Notes: generated from the sequence alone by a model not told the origin. A DNA stretch of 32,520 nucleotides from Synergistaceae bacterium (GCA_031260185.1 JAIRKI010000063.1:1-32520); one strand, 5' to 3'; positions 9,748 through 19,447 are shown, counted from the stretch's first letter. A program made the numbers and translations.

Positions 9748-10156
9748 CAGCTTCCCTGATTGCTTCCAGAATTTCATTATAATTAGCCTCGCGCTCCGCG
9801 TTGCCGTATAGCTCTACGCCAATATCGCGCTCGATAGCGTCAATCTCCGCCGCCAAGTTAAGTACGTCAATCGTTGCGGAATGCCAAATATCTGTAAAAT
9901 CTACAGATTCATAGTCGTGAGTGATGACATTCCTGGTTTTGCGGATTGCCGCCCAAGGGACGTTTTTGTACCGCGCTTTCACGCCGTCTGACAAAGCGCG
10001 GCAAAGCTCGCCGATATTGGCCGGCGTCTGCGTCACGGCTCGCTTCTTTTCTTCGTTTTGCATGAAACCATCATATTCAACGCCGTCAATGAACTTGTTG
10101 ACAAGCCGCGCTTCTTCCCTCATCTTGGCCAATATGCGTCTATCCCTCAGTTCCAT
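9731..10156 (-). CDS. hepT: HepT-like HEPN toxin (DUF86)
   Basis: 141 aa with IRKTRNVITHDYESVD: RNVITHDY matches RX4HXY. Lies directly downstream of an MNT gene. Confidence 0.8.
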   Translation of the reverse strand: MELRDRRILAKMREEARLVNKFIDGVEYDGFMQNEEKKRAVTQTPANIGELCRALSDGVKARYKNVPWAAIRKTRNVITHDYESVDFTDIWHSATIDVLNLAAEIDAIERDIGVELYGNAEREANYNEILEAIREADEQYT

Positions 10157-10431
10157 AGCATTTCACCACTTTTTCTATGCGCAGATGCGTTTCTTTCGGC
10201 AAGGGCAGCTTGAGTACGTCCACTTTCATATGCAAGGTTTCCTCTAAATCCGCCGTCAGACCCGCCGTAGTGAACAAAGAAATTGAAGTCGCATCGAAGT
10301 CACAGCAAATCCAAATCGCTTTTATCATTTTGAGTTCCTCTGGCGTAGGAACCAAAATAATAGGCGTTTTGGACTTTGTATTTCGTGGCCGCTTCTTTTA
10401 CGGCGTTGCATATATCCTCGTGCGTAAGCAT
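10140..10431 (-). pseudogene. mntA: MNT-type nucleotidyltransferase antitoxin, frameshifted
   Basis: ATG 10431 reads MLTHEDICNAVKEAATKYKVQNAYYFGSYARGTQNDKSDLDLL then TGA (10302-10300). The homologous C-terminal half (DFDATSISLFTTAGLTADLEETLHMKVDVLKLP) continues in another frame to 10140. AAGGAGA RBS upstream. Confidence 0.75.
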
Positions 10432-10435
10432 AACG

Positions 10436-10582
10436 CTATGTCTCCTTTATGTCCCGTCTTAACGTCACTTCCGCGCCGCCAGTCATCTCCGCGATGCCGT
10501 AATTCACGCTCGTCGCCGCGAGGTCGGGCCGCTCGTGGAACGGGCGCTTCAAGTATACTGTTTTCGCGTCCGCGCGGTTCAT
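10436..10582 (-). CDS. 48-aa ORF homologous to the C-terminal tail of the helicase
   Basis: MNRADAKTVYLKRPFHERPDLAATSVNYGIAEMTGGAEVTLRRDIKET* versus helicase tail KDTKTVYLKRPFRERPDFAVTSVNYNIEDLAHDAEVIFEESR*. Confidence 0.7.
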   Translation of the reverse strand: MNRADAKTVYLKRPFHERPDLAATSVNYGIAEMTGGAEVTLRRDIKET

Positions 10583-10584
10583 TA

Positions 10585-11841
10585 TTATTTTTCTTCCCGT
10601 TCGGGATTTGCCGCGTAGATTGTCAACATCAGTTCCGCATCGTCGATCAAACGATATTCCGGCCGGAGCCCCGATAATTTTTTGCTTTCAACCAAGATAA
10701 TCGGAACGCCCTCGCCGCGTTTGTCCATTATGAATTCACGATTACCCGTATAACTTTCGATATTCAACGGGCATCGCGCAAGCAAGCTCGTGAGCAGTTC
10801 ATTGCGGGCAGATTGGCGCAAGGGCAGGCTGTCGAGCGTCATGGTGTTTGTGATTGTTCCCGGCGAGAAAATTTCCAAACGGTCGGCAAACAGATGTACA
10901 CGGATTTTAGAGCTTTGGATGGAATAATCGCGGTGCGCCGCGGCATTCACCAATGCCTCAAAAACAGCGTTCATGGAAAATTGGGGAATTTCTCTGCGAG
11001 CGGGGTTTTTTACCGCGTAAACCCTCATATTCTTTTTCACGAACCGATACGCGGCGGCGATTTGCGCGTCCAGGGGACCGACAATATCCCTGGCGTCCAA
11101 TTGATAGGCCGCGTTGCGCTCAGTTCCGCGATACGCGACAGCCTGGATAAAGGCGTTCGCCAAATATTCACGCGGTTTTTCAGAAGCCATCAGGATTCCG
11201 CTTACAGTGGGAAAAACTTCGCCATCCTCATTTTGTGAGAGTAGTTTCATTTTACATAAAAATTCTTCGTCGCCGGATGGAGAAAGCGGCGTCCTGAACT
11301 TTTCCCAAAGGTTCCTGTCGAGCGTGTTTTTCGATACGGAAGGCACGACCTGCTCGTCAAAACGGATCAAACGCGATTGGCTGCGTTGTTGAAAAAGCCT
11401 CGCCAGCACGTCAGGTTCCATTTCCCGCTTGGAACTGCCTGTGCGATTGAAATAACCATGCGGGCTCTTATGAACGAAAATGCTTCGTGGTATGTCGACG
11501 CGCACGATACACCGTTCTTCGCCGCCGCCATTTATAAGCGGAATTTTACGGATGCGGCAAAAGAGCGGCGGATTGATCGAGTCGTTGCAAATCTCGCGCA
11601 CCCATGTTTCAACCGCCTCCAATTTATCGACGGGAATACCGGCAATCGTCTTGGATTTGTCGTCGACGCCGAACACAAAGACGCCGGCGGCGGAATTCGC
11701 CATCGCGGCAAATTCGTCGGCGATGTCGTCGCGGCGCGGTTCCGCCACTCGATTTCCTTTGTATCTCAAGTCTTTTAACTCAAGGGAAGAATCTTCCCCC
11801 AAACGAATTTGCCGCAGAAGTTCGTCGGTTGTGTCAAACAT
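10585..11841 (-). CDS. AlbA_2 (Schlafen-type) ATP-binding / transcriptional regulator-like protein
   Basis: MFDTTDELLRQIRLGEDSSLELKDLRYKG..., GVFVFGVDDKSKTIAGIPVD, FEALVNAAAHRDYSIQSSKIRVHLFADRLEIFSPG. Confidence 0.75.
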   Translation of the reverse strand: MFDTTDELLRQIRLGEDSSLELKDLRYKGNRVAEPRRDDIADEFAAMANSAAGVFVFGVDDKSKTIAGIPVDKLEAVETWVREICNDSINPPLFCRIRKIPLINGGGEERCIVRVDIPRSIFVHKSPHGYFNRTGSSKREMEPDVLARLFQQRSQSRLIRFDEQVVPSVSKNTLDRNLWEKFRTPLSPSGDEEFLCKMKLLSQNEDGEVFPTVSGILMASEKPREYLANAFIQAVAYRGTERNAAYQLDARDIVGPLDAQIAAAYRFVKKNMRVYAVKNPARREIPQFSMNAVFEALVNAAAHRDYSIQSSKIRVHLFADRLEIFSPGTITNTMTLDSLPLRQSARNELLTSLLARCPLNIESYTGNREFIMDKRGEGVPIILVESKKLSGLRPEYRLIDDAELMLTIYAANPEREEK

Positions 11842-11843
11842 GC

Positions 11844-14621
11844 TCAGGCCTCCAGGGTTATGCGCTTGTAACGATTGTCGAACGCCTCGCGTCCGCCTTC
11901 CATAATTGTACAAATGGATTCGCGGATGGGGATTTCCTCCAGACCGCCCTGACAGTCAAGTTGAATTTGGCCGCCGGCGAATTTCAGAATATGCACGAGT
12001 TCCGAGTCGCCATTGACGACTATATTCGGGTTATGCGTCGCGATAATCAACTGGCGGCGGTTTTTATTTTCGTGGATCTGTTTCACTATTAAATCGTAAA
12101 TCAAAGCGTTGTCCAAATCATCTTCCGGCTGGTCGATGACGAGCGGCTCTTTGCCATAGCTCAACAAAAACGCCAGAATGGCTGCCGCTTTTTGACCGGC
12201 GGAACCTTTTTCCAGATCGTTGAAACGAGAATTGCTCGCTGCCGGGGAATATTTGACGCGCAGGAGGTCTTCGGGAAACCAAATTTCAAAACGATCCAAC
12301 AATTGAGGTTTTTCATTCAAAAGCCTGTTGAGCCTTGCATCGAATCGGGTATCAGCGGCATTGGAGATGCCATTGGCGATATTCAGCGTTTGGGTTTTTA
12401 CCTTCGCAAGCAAATCCGGAATATCCCGTACGTTTGTCTCGGGCCGCTCCCATTGAATGAGAGAGAAAAGAATACCGCGTTCGTTTTCCGGTTCGTACAC
12501 AGATCTGACGAATCTGCCTTCTTCGAGTCCGAGCAAATCGCGGTAGTCACTTTCGAGCGTGCTGATATCGCCAAACGGGACAAATTCCATTCGCACATAC
12601 GAATTACCGCCAATGACGGAATTGACGAATCTGGCGCGCCTATCCAACAGTTCCTCGCGCATGGTTTTAAATTGTGCGCCGAGAGCGGCGATTTGCGCTT
12701 GAGTGGTTTCCAGGTCTTTCCTGACGGAAGTCAATTCACGCAATTGCTGTTGCAACTGATTGCGCAGGCTTACCCATTCGCTGTAAGTGGCGAGATTCAG
12801 TTGGCTTTGTTTTTCAGCGTATTCTTCGACAAGAGCTTTGTATGCCGCGACGCTCCGCCGATATGCCATCGCGAATTTGCTGTCGTTGTTCGCGTCTTCC
12901 CATCGCTGACCAATGGACATTACATCCAGGGATAATTTTCGCAACTGTTCGGCGACGGTTCGCAGTTCACGGGTGGATTGTTCGTAAATCGATTGTATTT
13001 CGCCGCGAGCATCGTCCTCGTCGTCAAAAATATGCGAGGGAAAATCGGGAAGCGACAAGGCGGGAACGACATCGGAAATCTGCCGCGAAATCGCGTTGAA
13101 ATCTTCTTTGCGCGGCAGACCATTCCATTGCTGTATCCGCTTTTGATAATTTTTCAAAATTTCGCCGTGCCCTTTTTCCTCGTATTGTTTCAGGTCACGT
13201 TCGACATCGGCGAGCTTGACGCGGAACCGCGGTTCGTCGGCAAGGCGGCGCGACAAATCGCGTTCACGCTCTTTCAACTGGAAAAACCGGCTTGCGGTAC
13301 TGTCCCAACGAGTTTGCCATTCGGCCCGATCGACATCCGGAGCGAGATCTATGATGTCAAGCAACCCGCGTGGGTTGGAGGCGAGTTCTTCAATCTGTTT
13401 CTGGCTGTAAATGCTGAGAGGAAAACGTTCCTGAATGTTTCCCGCTTCAACCGGAACCCAAGTGTCATGCTGTTTTTCATCGAGCGCGGGACCGTTCCCA
13501 TCTTTACGCCAGCGCAATCGATACGTCGCGCCGCGTCGTTGAAGCTCCAACAGAATTTCTGTGTTATCCAGCATCACGCCTTTGTCGCCGGACAGCCGGA
13601 CAAAGTGTTCAATTTTCTCCCCGGTGCGCGAACTATCCGGCAATGATTGCTCTCGCCGCGCCGCGAGGCGGATGGATTCAACCAGCGTAGATTTGCCCGC
13701 GCCGCGCCCGCCAATCAGAGAGTTGAAATGCGGGTGCAAAACGGTCACGAATGGCTGACCGGGAATGCGCCCGCACACGCTCATGTTTTCGATGGCGAGT
13801 CGGGTCAAATAAATATCGGGATCGTGATTCGGGTTTTCAGCTTGGTTTTTCACACAAAATACGCGGTCGGACATGGCAAGACGCAAACCCGTAATTGAAG
13901 GCCCGCTCATTTTGATCCAACTTGTATGTTTACCGATGTCTTTTGGCGTATGAGCGTCTGAACCCGCGATTTTGGCGAGGCGATCTATCTCGGGTTTCAA
14001 GTCGTTCCCGGCGGTATCGAACTTGTCGATATCGCGGAATTCTGCCGCAAACACCGTATCAAGGCTTCTTTTAAGTTCGGGAGTCAATGAATTTTTCCCA
14101 TCGAGCAATCCCTTTGCGCCGTCAATGTGAGCGGGAATAGCTATACCGCCGGAGCCTTTGATCACTTGAACGACATCGAGAAAACTTTTGCTCGTTGCCG
14201 TGTTGTTCCCGTCGCCGAAGCCGTTCTCGATACCGCAGGCTCCGAGGACGGCTGTTATTACTTGGCTGTCGCAATCGACATCAAAAACCGCAAGCAGATG
14301 TACGCGACTCGCGCTGTCGCCCACGGTAATTTCGACGCCGGGGAAAATATGCAACTCTCTATACCATTCAGGTTGTGGGTTTTGCGTACTGAGTTCAGCG
14401 TTTCTCGCCTTCAATCGGTCAATCCATTCACCGGAATTATGATCTGTCACGACTACGCAATCGATCCCGGCCGACATCGCCGCCTTCAGCCAATCATCTT
14501 CGGTCGCGCCCATTTCTTTATAATCGCTCGACGCGGGCGTGTGCGTGTGAAAATCACACTTCCACCACCTGCTTCCCGGAACGCCGAATATTTGATGAGA
14601 TGTTTTTGTGTTTAACGGCAT
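11844..14621 (-). CDS. TrlF-type PHP-domain + SMC-like AAA ATPase
   Basis: KCDFHTHTPASSDYKE, VVVTDHNSGEW (PHP); GGRGAGKSTLVES (Walker A); DQPEDDLDNALIYDLIVKQIHENKNRRQLIIATHNPNIVVNGDSE. Confidence 0.82.
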   Translation of the reverse strand: MPLNTKTSHQIFGVPGSRWWKCDFHTHTPASSDYKEMGATEDDWLKAAMSAGIDCVVVTDHNSGEWIDRLKARNAELSTQNPQPEWYRELHIFPGVEITVGDSASRVHLLAVFDVDCDSQVITAVLGACGIENGFGDGNNTATSKSFLDVVQVIKGSGGIAIPAHIDGAKGLLDGKNSLTPELKRSLDTVFAAEFRDIDKFDTAGNDLKPEIDRLAKIAGSDAHTPKDIGKHTSWIKMSGPSITGLRLAMSDRVFCVKNQAENPNHDPDIYLTRLAIENMSVCGRIPGQPFVTVLHPHFNSLIGGRGAGKSTLVESIRLAARREQSLPDSSRTGEKIEHFVRLSGDKGVMLDNTEILLELQRRGATYRLRWRKDGNGPALDEKQHDTWVPVEAGNIQERFPLSIYSQKQIEELASNPRGLLDIIDLAPDVDRAEWQTRWDSTASRFFQLKERERDLSRRLADEPRFRVKLADVERDLKQYEEKGHGEILKNYQKRIQQWNGLPRKEDFNAISRQISDVVPALSLPDFPSHIFDDEDDARGEIQSIYEQSTRELRTVAEQLRKLSLDVMSIGQRWEDANNDSKFAMAYRRSVAAYKALVEEYAEKQSQLNLATYSEWVSLRNQLQQQLRELTSVRKDLETTQAQIAALGAQFKTMREELLDRRARFVNSVIGGNSYVRMEFVPFGDISTLESDYRDLLGLEEGRFVRSVYEPENERGILFSLIQWERPETNVRDIPDLLAKVKTQTLNIANGISNAADTRFDARLNRLLNEKPQLLDRFEIWFPEDLLRVKYSPAASNSRFNDLEKGSAGQKAAAILAFLLSYGKEPLVIDQPEDDLDNALIYDLIVKQIHENKNRRQLIIATHNPNIVVNGDSELVHILKFAGGQIQLDCQGGLEEIPIRESICTIMEGGREAFDNRYKRITLEA

Positions 14622-14623
14622 CC

Positions 14624-17600
14624 TTATCGCGACTCCTCGAATATGACTTCCGCGTCATGCGCCAGATCTTCGATATTATAGTTTACGCTCGTCACCGCGA
14701 AGTCAGGGCGTTCGCGGAACGGACGCTTCAAGTATACGGTCTTCGTGTCCTTGCCGTCTACCTCTACAATCGCCAGAATATATTCGTCCGGTTTGTTCAG
14801 CGCCGTGAGTATCTCGTTCTTGCTGACCGTGACGGTGGTCGCGCCTTTTATCCTGCCTTTTACCTCGATGAAGCGGAGGGGAGCCAGTTCGCCACGGATA
14901 TTTTCCGGTATCAGCGATTCCACGTCGTAGCCGCATTTCGCCGCGCTCACGTCGCGGGGGACGAATCCGAGCGACGTTTCGATTTCAATTACGGTTTTCA
15001 TCGCGGCAAGTTCAACCTCGCGCCGAGCCATTGTGTCTGCGGTAAATGTGTCAACCTTGCCAGTCAGCTTGTTCAGCAGTCCTCGCGGGATGATGAGCGC
15101 GCCGCCGACTATCACTGGCGGCATCGCGGAGATGAGTTTTTCTGTCTCCAGTTCGGCAAGCCGTTTCCGCATACGGGCTTCCAGTTCCTCGGCGCGGCGG
15201 GCCGCCATCCGGGAGTTCTGTTTAGCGTTGGTCTTGCCGGCCGCCTCTTTCTGCTTCAAATCGGCGGAGCGAAAGTCCCAATATTGTATCTCGGAGGTCA
15301 TCCGCTCTTTGACGGCTTTCATTGTCTTGTCGATGAGTTTCGTCTTGCGCTCGCGTACCTCGGCGACATGGGCGGGGATAACCCGCGAAATGGCATAGCC
15401 GACCGCGATTTCTTCCACGTTCGATTGCAGCCACCGCTGACTTCCGATAAACGAGCGGATGGCGGCTTGCTCGTCCTCTTTGGCGGCTCGGTAATCGAGG
15501 TACGGAGCGTATCCGGCGTTTGCCGCCGCGCCATCCTCCTTTATCTCCACAAAATGGATGTGCTTGGAAATAACGCGCTTGCTCCCATTCGGCAGGATAA
15601 CGCCATCTTGAACGGAATCTTCCACATAGAACAGAAGTCTCGGTTCCGTGCCGTAATCGGCGTCGTCGATGAAAACCGCGCCGCGTTTCAGCGCGTCCAT
15701 GTTTCGCTCGCGCACAAGGTCGATGGTCGCTTCAAGCAATGGATGTCCCGGCGCAATCAGCGCGGCGGGAACTTGCCCTTGTACGCTGCGGTAGGGTTTG
15801 TCGAAGCAAATCCGCTCATAGCGCCCGAGAACAGGCTCGCCGAAGCCTGTCCGCATGTCACGGTTACGGACGGCAAACGGCACAGAGGTGATTTCATAAC
15901 GCCCCTTTTCGCGCGCGCGGATTTTGCTCCCGACGCCGGTGAACGCCTCTATAAAAAAGGATTCGACGAAGTGCGGCTGAAGTTTATGCGCTTCCATACG
16001 CTCCATATCCTCACGGATTGTCGCAACTTGACGGATGTCCATTGCGTTCTCGGTCAGCGCGTGTTCGTCGAGCAGCCGTTGGAGCGCTTCTCGGTCGAGC
16101 GAATGGTCGACCACTTGATAGAGCCTCGCCCTGACATCCGGGTCGTTGCCGTAACGTATGGCTTCGAGTATCAGGCCTTTCAGCGACTTGTTATCGAATG
16201 TCACTTTGCCGAGAACGTCAAAAACTTTCCCGTGAAGGGCTTCGCGCTCCTGTTCCAATTTCTCGAAAAGTCGCTGGAACACCATACCCTCGCGGGTTTC
16301 CTTTGAAACAAGATTCCACAAATGGCATACTTCCGTCTGTCCAATACGGTGGATGCGCCCGAAACGCTGTTCAAGCCGGTTCGGGTTCCACGGCAGGTCG
16401 TAGTTCACCATCAAATGCGCCCGCTGGAGGTTGATGCCTTCTCCCGCCGCGTCGGTGGCGATGAGGATTCGCACTTCCCTGTCCCGCTTGAACAGTTCCT
16501 CGATCTTTCGCCGCTCGCCGCGGAGCAAGCCGCCGTGTATGGTCACAACAACTTCTTCGCTGCCGAGCAAGGAGCGGATTTTGTCCGTAAGATAACGGAG
16601 CGTGTCGCGGTGTTCCGTGAAGACAATCAGTTTCTCGCGTTGCCGCAGTCCGGGCTCCGGCCCGGCCGCTCCGAACATATTGTCATTGTCTTGGAGCAGT
16701 TTGGAGAGTTCGTCCCACTTGCGGTCAACGCCGCTTTGACGGACATCGTTCGCCATGCGCTCCAGCTTTTTCAGCGTGGCGATTTCCGCTTCCAGCTCAG
16801 CGATGGTCTGCGCCGCCGACGCCTGATCGGCTACTTTTTCCTCCGCGTCTTCCAGTTCCGAAGACGGCAGGTCGTCATCGTCGCAGTCCTCATAAGAGGC
16901 AGTGAAGATATATTCAGAAGCCCGTTTTCCGAGCCGTTCCTCGGCAAGTCGGTTTTCAAGCCGCTCGCGGCGGCGTCTCAATGATTGATAGATGGCTTCG
17001 GGAGAGGATGCAAGTCTTCTCTGCAATATCGTCAGAGCAAAGCCGATCGTGGTCTTCCGCTCATTGTTCAGTTGGTCGGCGCGGTTGAACTCTTTCTGTA
17101 CATATTCCGTCACCGCTCCGTACAGTTTCGCCTCGATGGGTGAAAGGTCATAGTTGACCGAGTAGGCGATGCGCTCCGGGAACAACGGCGTCCCGTCGAA
17201 TTTCAGCAGTTCCTCTTTCACAAGTCGGCGCATCACATCGGACATATCCACAGCTTGACCGCCGCTTCTCGCCACGCCCTCGAAACGGTCCCGGTCGATA
17301 AGCGACATGAAAAGCCGGAAATCTTCCTCTTTGCCATTGTGCGGCGTGGCGGTCAAGAGCAAAAAGTGTCTTGTAATGGACGAGAGAAGCCGCCCGAGCT
17401 GGAACCGTTTTGTGTATTTGATTTCGCCGCCCCAAACGGTGGCGGACATCTTGTGCGCCTCGTCACAGACGATCAAGTCCCAGTCGGTGACTTTCAGTTT
17501 TTCCCGAAGATCCTCGTTGCGGGAGAGTTTGTCCAGACGGACGATGCAGAGATTCGTTTCCGTAAACACGTTGCCCGTAACGGCGGATTCGATGCGGTCA

Positions 17601-18151
17601 TTCGTGAGAATCTCAAACCGCAAATCGAACTTGCGATAGAGTTCATCCTGCCACTGTTCGGCCAAGTTTCCGGGGGAGACTATCATGCAGCGTTTCAGGT
17701 CGCCGCGCACGAGCAGTTCTTTTAAGAACAGCCCGGTCATGATCGTTTTGCCGGCGCCGGGGTCGTCCGCAAGGATGTAGCGGAGCGGCAGACGCGGGAG
17801 CATTTCCCGATAAACCGCCGAAATCTGGTGCGGCAACGGCTCGATCGACGACGTATGCACGGCGAGGTACGGATCGAATATATGGGCGAGGTTGATGCGA
17901 TAGGCTTCCGACGCAAGGCGCAACAGATCGGCGTCCGCGTCGAAACTCCAGGGCAGGCTCCCGTCCGCGACGGTAAGTCGCTCTTCGTCTTCCCTATACA
18001 CAAGTTGGCTGGCTAGCTGCCCTTTGGCGTCCTTGAACGTAATCTCCATGACGGCGTTGCCGTACCATTTTGCGGCGACAACGCTGACGGGGGCGTTCCC
18101 GGCTATACCGACGACATTTGCACCAACCGTTATATCCTCAAGTCGAGCCAT
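14624..18151 (-). CDS. SNF2/SF2 helicase with C-terminal DUF3883-like domain
   Basis: DDPGAGKTIMTGLFLKELL, LIVCDEAHKMSA, LLLTATPHNG, RLEQRFGRIHRIGQ; C-terminal RFIEVKGRIKGATTVTVSKNEILTALN. Confidence 0.88.
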   Translation of the reverse strand: MARLEDITVGANVVGIAGNAPVSVVAAKWYGNAVMEITFKDAKGQLASQLVYREDEERLTVADGSLPWSFDADADLLRLASEAYRINLAHIFDPYLAVHTSSIEPLPHQISAVYREMLPRLPLRYILADDPGAGKTIMTGLFLKELLVRGDLKRCMIVSPGNLAEQWQDELYRKFDLRFEILTNDRIESAVTGNVFTETNLCIVRLDKLSRNEDLREKLKVTDWDLIVCDEAHKMSATVWGGEIKYTKRFQLGRLLSSITRHFLLLTATPHNGKEEDFRLFMSLIDRDRFEGVARSGGQAVDMSDVMRRLVKEELLKFDGTPLFPERIAYSVNYDLSPIEAKLYGAVTEYVQKEFNRADQLNNERKTTIGFALTILQRRLASSPEAIYQSLRRRRERLENRLAEERLGKRASEYIFTASYEDCDDDDLPSSELEDAEEKVADQASAAQTIAELEAEIATLKKLERMANDVRQSGVDRKWDELSKLLQDNDNMFGAAGPEPGLRQREKLIVFTEHRDTLRYLTDKIRSLLGSEEVVVTIHGGLLRGERRKIEELFKRDREVRILIATDAAGEGINLQRAHLMVNYDLPWNPNRLEQRFGRIHRIGQTEVCHLWNLVSKETREGMVFQRLFEKLEQEREALHGKVFDVLGKVTFDNKSLKGLILEAIRYGNDPDVRARLYQVVDHSLDREALQRLLDEHALTENAMDIRQVATIREDMERMEAHKLQPHFVESFFIEAFTGVGSKIRAREKGRYEITSVPFAVRNRDMRTGFGEPVLGRYERICFDKPYRSVQGQVPAALIAPGHPLLEATIDLVRERNMDALKRGAVFIDDADYGTEPRLLFYVEDSVQDGVILPNGSKRVISKHIHFVEIKEDGAAANAGYAPYLDYRAAKEDEQAAIRSFIGSQRWLQSNVEEIAVGYAISRVIPAHVAEVRERKTKLIDKTMKAVKERMTSEIQYWDFRSADLKQKEAAGKTNAKQNSRMAARRAEELEARMRKRLAELETEKLISAMPPVIVGGALIIPRGLLNKLTGKVDTFTADTMARREVELAAMKTVIEIETSLGFVPRDVSAAKCGYDVESLIPENIRGELAPLRFIEVKGRIKGATTVTVSKNEILTALNKPDEYILAIVEVDGKDTKTVYLKRPFRERPDFAVTSVNYNIEDLAHDAEVIFEESR

Positions 18152-18268
18152 TTCTTTTCCTCAATAGCCTCCGCAAACGATATGTCTATATATCGGTCAC
18201 CACTTTCCGTTAAAAAAGGTGTCAATGGGATCGGTTTTGACGAGAAAAGAAAACAAACTGACCAATCA

Positions 18269-19447
18269 TCATCTTCCGTAAAGAGATGAACACAGTTCCG
18301 CCGCGAGCCGTTCCCCTTCCGATATCAACCGCACCGCGTCGCCGAGAGACGACGGGGACGGGCCGTTATACGTTTCCAACGCACGCTCTATTACATTCGA
18401 TATGGCCAAAAACGGAATACGCCCGTCCAGAAAGGCGCTCACCGCGGCTTCGTCGGCGCCTACCAGAAGCGGCGGATAGGGGCCGCCCCGCCGCCCCGCC
18501 TCGCGGGCTATTGAAAGACATGGGAAACGCGTCTCGTCGGGAGCGAAAAATTCCATCGACCAGTTCTCACACTCCGGCGCGGCAAATTCCTCCATGCCGC
18601 CGAGCGGCAGACGGTCAGGCCACGCGAGCGCAGCGGCGGAAGAGATTCTCATATCGGGTTTGTGGAGCAGCAATTTCACGGTCGCGTCGCTGAACTCGAC
18701 CATTCCGTGAACCTGAGACGACGGGTGTATGACGGCTCTTACCCGTTCCGTTCCCAGCCCGAACAGCCGCGCGGCCTCTATGCACTCGATGCCTTTATTC
18801 ATCAGGTTGGAGGAGTCCACGGTAATTTTAGGGCTCATATTCCAAATCGGATGCCTCAGCGCCTCGCGCGGCGTGACGTTTTTCATGCGTTCGGCGGAAA
18901 ACTCCCTGAAAGGGCCTCCGGACGCCGTCAGAATCACGCGACTTATGTGCGGCCGCGGCTCCGCGCGGAGGCACTGCCAGATCGCGTTATGCTCGCTGTC
19001 GAGAGGACGAAGCTGGTCGGGGCGTCTCGCGAGCGGCATCAGCCACGGCCCGGCCGCCACGACGCTCTCCTTGTTCGCGAGCGATACGTCCTTGTCCGAT
19101 TCGAGCGCCCGTTTGAGCGCGAATATCGCTTCGGTTCCCGAGGAAGCCAGCACCACGTGATCAGCCTCGCCGAGTCCCGCGATGTTTTCGAGACCCGCTT
19201 CCCCGCTCAGCAGTTCTATTCCGTTTTCTTTGAACATCGTCGAATCCTCGGCGGACGGGTTCGCGAGATACGCCGTCTTTGAGCCGAAGCGCTTCGAGAG
19301 GGACAGAAGTTTGCGCGCGTTCGAGCGCGCCGCCATCGCGACGACGCCGAACCGCTCCGGAAACCGCGCGCATATGTCGAGAACGGCGCCGCCGACGATG
19401 CCGGTCGCCCCGATCACGGAAATCCGCGTGAAAGAATCAGAAAACAT
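18269..19447 (-). CDS. dxr: 1-deoxy-D-xylulose-5-phosphate reductoisomerase
   Basis: MFSDSFTRISVIGATGIVGGAVLDI, LANKESVVAAG, LDSEHNAIWQCL, SASGGPFR-like ILTASGGPFREF, HPIWNMSPKITVDSSNLMNKGIE. Confidence 0.88.
   Translation of the reverse strand: MFSDSFTRISVIGATGIVGGAVLDICARFPERFGVVAMAARSNARKLLSLSKRFGSKTAYLANPSAEDSTMFKENGIELLSGEAGLENIAGLGEADHVVLASSGTEAIFALKRALESDKDVSLANKESVVAAGPWLMPLARRPDQLRPLDSEHNAIWQCLRAEPRPHISRVILTASGGPFREFSAERMKNVTPREALRHPIWNMSPKITVDSSNLMNKGIECIEAARLFGLGTERVRAVIHPSSQVHGMVEFSDATVKLLLHKPDMRISSAAALAWPDRLPLGGMEEFAAPECENWSMEFFAPDETRFPCLSIAREAGRRGGPYPPLLVGADEAAVSAFLDGRIPFLAISNVIERALETYNGPSPSSLGDAVRLISEGERLAAELCSSLYGR

Noticed and set aside
14600-16306. 568-aa + strand ORF
   Set aside because: Fully antisense to the helicase, with no recognisable motifs; a shadow ORF of a GC-rich gene.
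383-18151. Calling the operon BREX or DISARM
   Set aside because: No PglZ/BrxL or DrmB (DUF1998)-like gene was seen; the helicase resembles DrmD only in general architecture.
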